Virus record (IMG/VR): IMGVR_UViG_3300045970_000382
Location: 1 to 64,000 of that record
Reading direction: 5' to 3' (one strand)
Source of the DNA: a virus
Length of the DNA stretch: 64,000 nt
The stretch's first letter is position 1, and each line of letters starts with the position of its first letter. The notes under the pieces were generated by a model, which was given only the letters and a program-made list of their open reading frames with translations, made no database searches and was not told where the DNA came from. The position numbers and the translations under genes are program-made. This document shows positions 5,979 through 12,668 of the stretch, piece by piece.

Positions 5979-6962
5979 ATGCGTCGTAGATTTAGTATTA
6001 TTGAGTTTCTGAACAAGCATAATATTCCCTATATTGAAGGTGGAGTCAATGTTAAAAGGGGCGAGGTTAATATCCGTTGCCCCTTTTGCATAGATGATCC
6101 ATCTGCTCACTTAGGGGTTGATGAGCAGAGACAGATTTTCTCATGTTGGAGAAACCCGAGACACAGGGGACGACTTGTTAAGTTAATCATGGTGCTGGGT
6201 AGGATAAGTTACAGCCAAGCATGTGCCCTGTTGGGGCAAAATGACCATTGGTTTGATGGTGGGGCGTTCAGTAATTTCATAGCTAATCCCGAAGCATTTT
6301 TTGAAGCAGATAAAATCAAAATAAAAACACTTCCAAAGTACCCATTTAAAGATTATAATGTCAAAATTCCTAGACTATTCGTGGACTATCTCATTAGCAG
6401 GGGCTTTTATTATAAGCATATTCCTGATCTTTTCAATGAGTATAGTATTAGGTATTGTGTTGAAGGACTTTATAGAGACAGATTAGTTATTCCTGTAACT
6501 CTAAGAGGAGAACAAGTCACATTTACAACTAGGTCTATTAGTGACGGTATAAGGTACTTATCCTTATCAGAAAAAGACGGTGCTCTGCTTTCAATAAAGG
6601 AAACTGTATGGAACTTCGATAATCTTTTAGATTATGGAGGTGAGATATTGTTCTTGTGTGAAGGACCACTAGATGCATTAAAGTTAGATTATTATGGAAA
6701 GAAAATAGGGGGGCGGGCGACTTGTTTGTTTGGGAAAAATATTAAAATGGAACAGATACTCCTTTTATCTGAACTTGTTGAAAGGTTCAATAAGGTAGTA
6801 CTGCTTTTAGACAGGACTGAATTTGATTCTATGCTCCGAATGGAGCGTTTAGTCTCCTTCCTTAAAAAACCAGTAGTAATAGGAGAATTACCAGATGGAG
6901 TTAAAGATCCAGGTGAACTGTCAATAATACAAGTGAGAAATCTTGTAAGGAAATATTTATGA
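5979..6962 (+). CDS. DNA primase (zinc finger plus Toprim)
   Basis: 327 aa. The N-terminal zinc-binding domain has Cys34, Cys37, Cys56 and His62 (CPFC, FSCWRNPRH), as in CHC2-type primases. The C-terminal Toprim fold shows the LCEGPLDALKL motif and LLLDRTEFDSM, with acidic residues for metal binding. It would make RNA primers for lagging-strand synthesis. It is shorter than bacterial DnaG (about 580 aa) and has no helicase domain; no helicase gene is visible in the window. It overlaps the next gene by 4 nt. Confidence 0.88.
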   Translation: MRRRFSIIEFLNKHNIPYIEGGVNVKRGEVNIRCPFCIDDPSAHLGVDEQRQIFSCWRNPRHRGRLVKLIMVLGRISYSQACALLGQNDHWFDGGAFSNFIANPEAFFEADKIKIKTLPKYPFKDYNVKIPRLFVDYLISRGFYYKHIPDLFNEYSIRYCVEGLYRDRLVIPVTLRGEQVTFTTRSISDGIRYLSLSEKDGALLSIKETVWNFDNLLDYGGEILFLCEGPLDALKLDYYGKKIGGRATCLFGKNIKMEQILLLSELVERFNKVVLLLDRTEFDSMLRMERLVSFLKKPVVIGELPDGVKDPGELSIIQVRNLVRKYL

Positions 6963-7162
6963 CTAGGAACCCATTAATTGATCCATTACCTGGAGATGTT
7001 ATCGAGACTTATAATGAGATGTTGGGGATAACTTCACTCAGAAAAGTGACTAGAAGAAATGGTTGCCAGGTGTTTTTTACTGTAGACGATAACCAATACA
7101 TCGTATGTGTCGATATATTCCGAGTTATGTGTAAAAACGGGAAAATACTTTTAACTAAATAG
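6959..7162 (+). CDS. Small protein, 67 aa, unknown
   Basis: MTRNPLIDPLPGDVIETYNE... suggests a small beta-barrel: the segment PGDVIETYNEMLG...RKVTRRNG resembles KOW/SH3-like modules seen elsewhere in this phage, but this is weak. It is translationally coupled to the primase (ATGA overlap). Confidence 0.65.
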   Translation: MTRNPLIDPLPGDVIETYNEMLGITSLRKVTRRNGCQVFFTVDDNQYIVCVDIFRVMCKNGKILLTK

Positions 7163-7171
7163 AGGAAAGTA

Positions 7172-7603
7172 ATGGATAGATTTATAGTATTTAATGGTAA
7201 AGATGAAACTGGAATTACATATTCCACGTTTCGAGAAGCTGAAGTGGCTTTAATAAATTTTTGCAAAGAAAATACTGACTTAATTCAGTATAGTTTTATA
7301 GGTTGTTTAACCCATAAAATAACTATAGTTAGCAAACATCATGAGCTAGCACCTATTAATCAAGCCTCTACAAAAGAAGGCTACCTTCCACAAGAAGGGG
7401 ACCTATTTCGTAAAATGCGAGGTTATCGAGTTAAAAGTACTGGAGATCTTGTTTTTGAAAGAAGAGTGGTAAAGGTAGGCCCAGACTTTGTCGTTTTACA
7501 GAATGGTGATAACGAGAAGGATTTACAGACCATGCCCCAGTACCAATTCTTTCGTTGGATCCGAGGTGCTGAATTTGTTGAACGGGCAGGAAAATTACTA
7601 TGA
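7172..7603 (+). CDS. Protein of 143 aa, unknown
   Basis: Soluble protein. Its second half (EGDLFRKMRGYRVKSTGDLVFERRVVKVGPDFVVLQNG) resembles the preceding small gene in layout: a GD start, then strands, then V-V/L-strand pairs. The two may be related beta-barrel domains. It has ribosome-binding site GAGGAAAG and overlaps the SbcC-like gene by 4 nt (ATGA). Confidence 0.65.
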   Translation: MDRFIVFNGKDETGITYSTFREAEVALINFCKENTDLIQYSFIGCLTHKITIVSKHHELAPINQASTKEGYLPQEGDLFRKMRGYRVKSTGDLVFERRVVKVGPDFVVLQNGDNEKDLQTMPQYQFFRWIRGAEFVERAGKLL

Positions 7604-9501
7604 AATTTATACAACTTAAAATTCAAGGTTTTAAATCGTTTGGAGAAAATCAAGTATTAGACTTTCCTAGTGATCCTGGTTTGTATTTCTTAACTGGCAA
7701 AAATGAATGTGAGCCAGACCTTGAAGCCAATGGCTCTGGTAAATCTTCTACATTTGATGCGGTCTGTTTTTCTTTGTATGGCAAAACGCCAAGAAATTCA
7801 AAAGCAGGGGATATCTGTAATTGGTATGCTGATGAAAAGACTGTTGTATCTTTAAAATTTGAGATTAAGAATCAAATTTACGACTTAAAAAGGACATGGT
7901 CACCTAATTCTATTGTCTTAAATGGTAAAAATGTTAACCAAGATGAACTTTTATCTGTCATTAGACTTGGATTCGATGATTTCCTGTACTCTGTGCTGTT
8001 TTCACAGTTTAGACCTCAATTTTTTGACCTAAGTGCTGCTGAAAAAACAACTTTATTTTCGTCTATCTTGAACCTTGAAGAGTGGGACGAATACAGCAAA
8101 AGAGCAAGTAACCAAGTTTCTCATTTAGGTGGTATTGAAAATGATCTAAAACTTGAAATCTCACACATGAAGGGCATGAAGGAGTCGTTAAAATCACTAA
8201 AATTTGAAGAAAAGATCCAAAATTGGGAAGAAAAACGTCAAAATACTATATCTGGACTTGAAACTGATATTTTTGTAATTCAGACTGATCTTGAATTGTT
8301 AAAAACTAGCACTTTAGAGCTTTTATCTGAAAAAAATACTTTTATTTTAGACAAAACTGATTTTAAAGATAAACTTGATGAACATAATAAAGACATACAG
8401 TCTATTTGTGACGATCTAAAGGAAATTGTAAAGGTAGAAAAGCAAATTGATGAAGATATACTTGATATTAAAACACAATTAGGTGTTTATAAGTCACAAA
8501 TCTTGAAATTTGAGAAATTAGGTGATAATTGTCCCTCATGTTTGCAAAAAGTTGATCCAAAACACGTTGAAAAGGAACTTAAAATTATAAAAGAAGAAAT
8601 TACCACTCTTTTAGTTAAAGATAATGAATTACAATTAGAAAAACAAGAAGCTGAAGACTTAAAAGTGGATCTTATACTTGATAAAGATCTAATTAATGAA
8701 AAGAAAGATGAAATAAACTCTAAAATCTTAGTTATTCAACGTGAAAACAATAAAAAAGAGCTTTTAATTGCAAAAGTAGATGCTCAAGTTAAGATTAATA
8801 AAACAGAGGTATCAAAACTGCTGCTTACTATTAATAAGAAAAATTTAGAGATAGAAAAACTAAAAGAAGAAGAAAATCCTGTTTTAATTGAGCAACAGAC
8901 TACTAAAAATCAAATAAAGATTCTCACTAGTGAGATATTACAAAAAGCAAATGAATCTTTAACACTGGCTGGTACAATTGAACAAACAGCTTTCTGGGTC
9001 AAAGGTTTCCGAAATATTCGACTATTTCTTATCAGTGAAGTGCTTACACAATTGGAGTTAGAGTCTAATAATGTTTTGTTTAGACTGGGTTTACGAGACT
9101 GGTCAATATCTTTTGATATTGATAGGGAAAATAAATCCGGCACAATACGAAAAGGGTTCAGTGTTCTTATTACTTCTCCTTACAACGATAGTCCCGTAGC
9201 TTGGGAGTCATGGTCGGGAGGAGAAACACAACGTTTGAAACTGGCATCCACTATAGGGTTGAGTAATTTAATACTAGCCCGTTGTGGTATAGATTCCTTC
9301 GTTGAGGTATATGATGAAGCATCCAACTGGTTGAGTACGAAGGGAGTAGAACAATTGGTGGAATGTTTGGATAATAGATCACAAGAATTAGATCGCCAGA
9401 TATGGATGATAGACCATCGTTCTTTAGAAAGTAGTTCTTTTAAAGGTGTGTATTCAGTAAATAAAAATGAATCTGGGTCTTATTTTGAGCATATAATATA
9501 A
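7600..9501 (+). CDS. SbcC/gp46-like SMC-family recombination ATPase
   Basis: 633 aa. The large subunit of the Mre11-Rad50 type nuclease complex, which processes DNA ends in phage recombination and replication. The P-loop ends in NGSGKSS (44-50) but has an 8-residue insertion after GKN (36-43). A long coiled coil is broken by the zinc hook Cys311-x-x-Cys314 (NCPSCLQK). The ABC signature SGGE is at 539-542, Walker B-like VEVYDEAS at 568-575, and the switch His is in IDHR. The length suits phage members. Its nuclease partner (SbcD/gp47) is not in this window. Confidence 0.9.
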   Translation: MKFIQLKIQGFKSFGENQVLDFPSDPGLYFLTGKNECEPDLEANGSGKSSTFDAVCFSLYGKTPRNSKAGDICNWYADEKTVVSLKFEIKNQIYDLKRTWSPNSIVLNGKNVNQDELLSVIRLGFDDFLYSVLFSQFRPQFFDLSAAEKTTLFSSILNLEEWDEYSKRASNQVSHLGGIENDLKLEISHMKGMKESLKSLKFEEKIQNWEEKRQNTISGLETDIFVIQTDLELLKTSTLELLSEKNTFILDKTDFKDKLDEHNKDIQSICDDLKEIVKVEKQIDEDILDIKTQLGVYKSQILKFEKLGDNCPSCLQKVDPKHVEKELKIIKEEITTLLVKDNELQLEKQEAEDLKVDLILDKDLINEKKDEINSKILVIQRENNKKELLIAKVDAQVKINKTEVSKLLLTINKKNLEIEKLKEEENPVLIEQQTTKNQIKILTSEILQKANESLTLAGTIEQTAFWVKGFRNIRLFLISEVLTQLELESNNVLFRLGLRDWSISFDIDRENKSGTIRKGFSVLITSPYNDSPVAWESWSGGETQRLKLASTIGLSNLILARCGIDSFVEVYDEASNWLSTKGVEQLVECLDNRSQELDRQIWMIDHRSLESSSFKGVYSVNKNESGSYFEHII

Positions 9502-9519
9502 TTAATTTGGAGTTTAAAA

Positions 9520-10029
9520 ATGAGAGGACAAAAACCTACAGTAGAGATAATTTATTCTGATAACTACGATTTTGAGAAATGGGGGCCACTAGTCCCAGCT
9601 ACTGAAGGTGCGGCTGGTTTTGACGTTCGTGCCTGTGCATGTACAGACGTTATAGTTGCACCGGGATCTACAGTTAAAATAGATTTAGGAATAAAATTGC
9701 ATATAAATGATCCACACCTGGCTGCAATGCTGATACCTAGATCTGGTCTAGGTGTTAAAGGTCTGGTATTAGGAAATACTATTGGATTAATTGATTCTGA
9801 TTATCAAGGCCCCGTGGTAGCGGCGGTTTTCAATCGTCTACAAAAAGAAGATCACATGTTTTATGACTCTTGGTATAAAAATGAAAATAATATAGTTATT
9901 CATCCTGGTGATAGAATAGCTCAATTAATATTCCTACCTGTAATCATACCTACATTATTTAAAGTGAATCATTTTGAGGAAACAAGGCGTGGTGAGGGTG
10001 GGTTTGGTCATACTGGAGTAGGAGATTAG
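9520..10029 (+). CDS. dut: dUTPase
   Basis: 169 aa. It hydrolyses dUTP to dUMP and pyrophosphate, keeping uracil out of DNA and feeding dTMP synthesis. All five trimeric-dUTPase motifs are seen in order: GAAGFDVRA; LIPRSGLG; NTIGLIDSDYQG (catalytic Asp); PGDRIAQLIF; and the C-terminal arm RRGEGGFGHTG. A short insert around HMFYDSWYKNENN lies between motifs 3 and 4. The ribosome-binding site is TTTGGAG. Confidence 0.95.
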   Translation: MRGQKPTVEIIYSDNYDFEKWGPLVPATEGAAGFDVRACACTDVIVAPGSTVKIDLGIKLHINDPHLAAMLIPRSGLGVKGLVLGNTIGLIDSDYQGPVVAAVFNRLQKEDHMFYDSWYKNENNIVIHPGDRIAQLIFLPVIIPTLFKVNHFEETRRGEGGFGHTGVGD

Positions 10030-10031
10030 TT

Positions 10032-10547
10032 ATGCAAGAATATCATTGTGAGGACTTTCTTTCACAAGAAAAATTAAAAGAATTATTAGAATATAATCCA
10101 GATACAGGAGTTTTTATTAGAAAAATTAGATCAGGTAAAAATGTTAAAATTGGAGATGTTGCTGGATGTCTTACGAATCATGGATATATAAGTATACGTT
10201 TATTTAATAGACCTTTTTATGTTCATAGATTAGTTTGGTTGTATATCCATGGAATATGGCCTGAACATGATATAGACCATATAAATGGAATTAGAAAAGA
10301 TAATAGATTAATTAATTTACGAGAAGCTGCTAGATTTCAAAATATGCAAAACGTATATAGAGCAAGAAGTAATAATATTTCAGGTTATTTGGGTGTATCT
10401 TATGATAGAGTAGGTAGAAATTATTATGCACAGATTACTTTAAATGGTGTTGTAAAACATCTAGGTCATTTTAAAACAGCAGAAGAAGCAAGTGAACGTT
10501 ATCTTAGTGAAAAGGTTAAATTACATGAATACTACAACAGGATATAG
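10032..10547 (+). CDS. HNH homing endonuclease with AP2 domain
   Basis: 171 aa, a clear relative of the gene at 3262. Shared are an N-terminal LSQEKLKELLEYNPDTGVF block, the HNH core around HDIDHINGIRKDNRLINLREA and the AP2-type C-terminus (SGYLGVSYDRVGRN...HLGHFKTAEEASERY). It is inserted 2 nt after dut and its tail overlaps the next small gene by 23 nt, so it has been fitted tightly between them. It presumably spreads by cutting DNA near this locus in unoccupied relatives. Confidence 0.87.
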   Translation: MQEYHCEDFLSQEKLKELLEYNPDTGVFIRKIRSGKNVKIGDVAGCLTNHGYISIRLFNRPFYVHRLVWLYIHGIWPEHDIDHINGIRKDNRLINLREAARFQNMQNVYRARSNNISGYLGVSYDRVGRNYYAQITLNGVVKHLGHFKTAEEASERYLSEKVKLHEYYNRI

Positions 10548-10716
10548 ATGTGAGGACTGTAATGTGTTTCATTTGGATTTAGATAATCCAGAACAAGTTA
10601 TTTTTAGATGTAAGTATGAAAAGGAACCATTAAGTTTTGAACCCAAAACAAAAACACCTTGCAAGCGTTTCATGCCAAAAGAGTACATTCAAGCACTTAA
10701 CTTTGATACAAGGTAG
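10525..10716 (+). CDS. Small zinc-ribbon-like protein, 63 aa
   Basis: The frame is open from 10492, but the likely start is the ATG at 10525 (MNTTTGYRCEDCNVFHLD), just past AAAAGG. Cys pairs CEDC and later RCKYE/PCKRF suggest one zinc-binding site. Function unknown. It ends 6 nt before the ribonucleotide reductase gene, whose ribosome-binding site (AAGGTAG) lies over its stop. Confidence 0.65.
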   Translation: MNTTTGYRCEDCNVFHLDLDNPEQVIFRCKYEKEPLSFEPKTKTPCKRFMPKEYIQALNFDTR

Positions 10717-10722
10717 AATTTT

Positions 10723-11373
10723 ATGTCTTACAAAATGTCAACAAGAGCACAAGTCATATTGAGAAGAACTTATAACAGACCTTTAAATGATGAAGGAACT
10801 CTATTTGAAACATGGTCTCAAACTCTAGATCGGGTTATTAATCATCAGAAATGGCTTTGGGAAAGAACTTTAGGTAAGGAATTAAATGAAAATCAGTTAG
10901 AAGAGCTTGCTGAATTACGACAGTTAATAGAAGAATGTAAGGTATTTCCAGCAGGACGTGTTTTATGGTTAGGAGGCACTGAAATAGGTCGAACTAGGGA
11001 ATCAAGTTTATTAAATTGCGCCTTTATAAATGTAGAAACTATTTGTGATTTGGTAGATGTATTATGGAATTTATTACAGGGTTGTTTTCATCCAGATACT
11101 AAGATTCAAACTAGTGAAGGTATTTTAACACTTAGAGAGTTTGAAAAAAGATTTAATACAGGTGAAGAAATTATAGTTAATTCGTTTAATGAGGAGTTAC
11201 AAGAGTTTGAATATAAGCCTGTTTTAAAAACTAATTTTTCTTTAAAACAAGAAAAGTTAGAGTTAACATTTGATGATGGTTCTGTTTTTAAGTGTACTGA
11301 AGATCATGAATTCTTAACAAAGAATAGAGGATATGTTAAAGCTGTTGATTTATTAGAAACAGATATATTGTAA
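10723..11373 (+). CDS. nrdJ: Class II ribonucleotide reductase N-part fused to N-intein
   Basis: 216 aa. Residues 1-120 are the N-terminal part of an adenosylcobalamin-dependent ribonucleotide reductase. Cys99 (LLNCAF) fits the first redox Cys (Cys119 in Lactobacillus leichmannii). Residues 121-216 are the N-half of a split intein starting CFHPDTKI and carrying the block-B TEDHEF motif, and the gene simply stops after GYVKAVDLLETDIL. The rest of the enzyme starts at 12558 behind the C-intein, and trans-splicing would join LLQG to CGVGFSP. The complete enzyme after splicing would be about 656 aa (120+228+308). Confidence 0.9.
   Translation: MSYKMSTRAQVILRRTYNRPLNDEGTLFETWSQTLDRVINHQKWLWERTLGKELNENQLEELAELRQLIEECKVFPAGRVLWLGGTEIGRTRESSLLNCAFINVETICDLVDVLWNLLQGCFHPDTKIQTSEGILTLREFEKRFNTGEEIIVNSFNEELQEFEYKPVLKTNFSLKQEKLELTFDDGSVFKCTEDHEFLTKNRGYVKAVDLLETDIL
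11083..11370 (+). mobile_element. N-terminal half of a split intein
   Basis: 96 residues. Cys1 follows a Gly extein residue. CFHPDTKIQTSEGILTLREF is block A and the Thr-x-x-His motif (CTEDHEFLT) is block B. It ends where the endonuclease domain of a contiguous intein would begin. The partner is encoded at 12558-12668. The arrangement is the fractured-gene type described for phage NrdJ, gp41 and others. Confidence 0.9.
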
Positions 11374-11382
11374 ATTCTTTTG

Positions 11383-11425
11383 GTTCCTGTTACAATGTTA
11401 TGGTTCATAATTTTGGAGCAGGAAC
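11383..11425 (+). promoter_or_regulatory. Hairpin hiding the endonuclease gene's ribosome-binding site
   Basis: GTTCCTG (11383-11389) pairs perfectly with CAGGAAC (11419-11425), which ends one base before the ATG and overlaps the GGAG/AGGAA ribosome-binding region. Such hairpins limit translation of phage homing genes from read-through early transcripts (known for T4); here that role is inferred. Confidence 0.55.
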
Positions 11426-12595
11426 ATGGGAATTAAAGGTGTTATTCAAAAATATAGAAAACAGTATTGGTTAATTAGGGGTTTTTCAGAAGAAGAATCT
11501 GCTAGTAAGGCTGATTTTTATTCTAAACTTAGAAATTCTTGGACTCTTGAATATTGGATAAGTAAAGGATTTTCTAAAGAAGAATCTTTAGAAAAATTAG
11601 AAAAAAAACGTTTAGAAGTCAGTGAAAGAAGAAAAGCTAATCCAATAGAATTTAAAAGAGAAAATTGTAAGAGTTGTATAGAGTGGTGGTTAAAAAATTA
11701 TTCTGAAGAAGAAGCAAATTTATTACATAAACAACATTTAAAGTCTATTCAGAAAGAATTACTAATACCACCATCTCAAACTAGATATTGGGTTGCTAAA
11801 GGTTTTTCAGAAGAAGAATCTAAAGTGAAAGTATTAGAATTTAATACTAGAAATAAAGAGTTTTTTATAAAAAGATATGGAAAAGAAGATGGTGAAAAAC
11901 GACATAAGGAGCGAAGTGAAAAGTTTAGTGAAAATACAGTCTTTAAAAAAGAAACTGGAAGGGTAGAAGAGATTCAAAATTTAGCAAGATTAAATAATCC
12001 ATTACAAAGAGACTATTGGGTTGCTAAAGGATTTTCTGAAAAAGAAGCAAAAGAAAAATCTAATGAAGTTAGAAGATATACTTCTCCAAAATTTAAAGAA
12101 TATTGGATTGAGAAAGGATTTTCAGAAGTAGAAGCTGAAGAAAAGAAAAATACATATAATTCTTATATGTGTAACGAAGCATTAAAGAGTATGTATACTA
12201 GGGAATTTAAAAATAATTCTAAAGGTGAGAAAGAGTTATATAAGATAGTAAAATTTTATAGTTGGACTGCTTTAAGAAATCAAAGTTTTAATATTGGAGA
12301 TAGATGGTGTTTTCCAGATATAGTTATTGATGATAAATTGGTAATAGAGTATCAGGGTGACTATTACCATGCTAATCCTGCTTTTTACGAACCTTCAAGA
12401 AAAATGTTGGGTAGTACTGCTAGTGAAATACATAAGGTTGATGAAAGAAGGAAAAAATTATTAGAATCTTTAGGATTTGCTGTAGAAATTGTTTGGGAAT
12501 ATGACTGGGTTTCTTGTAAAGATAAACATGAATTGGTTAAAAATTTATTAAGGAAATATGATGCAATTAGTGGGCAAAAGATTATTAAAAGATGA
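11426..12595 (+). CDS. Vsr-like homing endonuclease with tandem recognition repeats
   Basis: 389 aa. The N-terminal ~270 residues contain about six copies of a short module, (Y/W)W(I/V)xKGFSEEEAxxK, likely DNA-contacting units. The C-terminal ~110 residues are a Vsr/PD-(D/E)xK-type nuclease: FPDIVIDDKLVIEYQGDYYHANP, with the metal-binding Asp and Glu-x-Gln, then HKVDERRKKLLESLGF. It lies between the halves of the split-intein reductase, the position this nuclease family holds in fractured phage genes. Its 3' end overlaps the next gene by 38 nt. It has its own ribosome-binding site in a hairpin. Confidence 0.87.
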   Translation: MGIKGVIQKYRKQYWLIRGFSEEESASKADFYSKLRNSWTLEYWISKGFSKEESLEKLEKKRLEVSERRKANPIEFKRENCKSCIEWWLKNYSEEEANLLHKQHLKSIQKELLIPPSQTRYWVAKGFSEEESKVKVLEFNTRNKEFFIKRYGKEDGEKRHKERSEKFSENTVFKKETGRVEEIQNLARLNNPLQRDYWVAKGFSEKEAKEKSNEVRRYTSPKFKEYWIEKGFSEVEAEEKKNTYNSYMCNEALKSMYTREFKNNSKGEKELYKIVKFYSWTALRNQSFNIGDRWCFPDIVIDDKLVIEYQGDYYHANPAFYEPSRKMLGSTASEIHKVDERRKKLLESLGFAVEIVWEYDWVSCKDKHELVKNLLRKYDAISGQKIIKR

Positions 12596-12668
12596 AGAAA
12601 GTTATATAGACATAGCTGTTAAGGACAACCATAACTTTGTTTTAGAGAATGGAATAGTTGTACATAAT
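12558..12668 (+). mobile_element. C-terminal half of the split intein
   Basis: 37 residues. Blocks F and G are readable: ESYIDIAVKDNHNFVLENG, then IVVHN ending in Asn before the +1 Cys. It has its own ATG and ribosome-binding site. It complements 11083-11370 for trans-splicing of the reductase. Confidence 0.9.
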
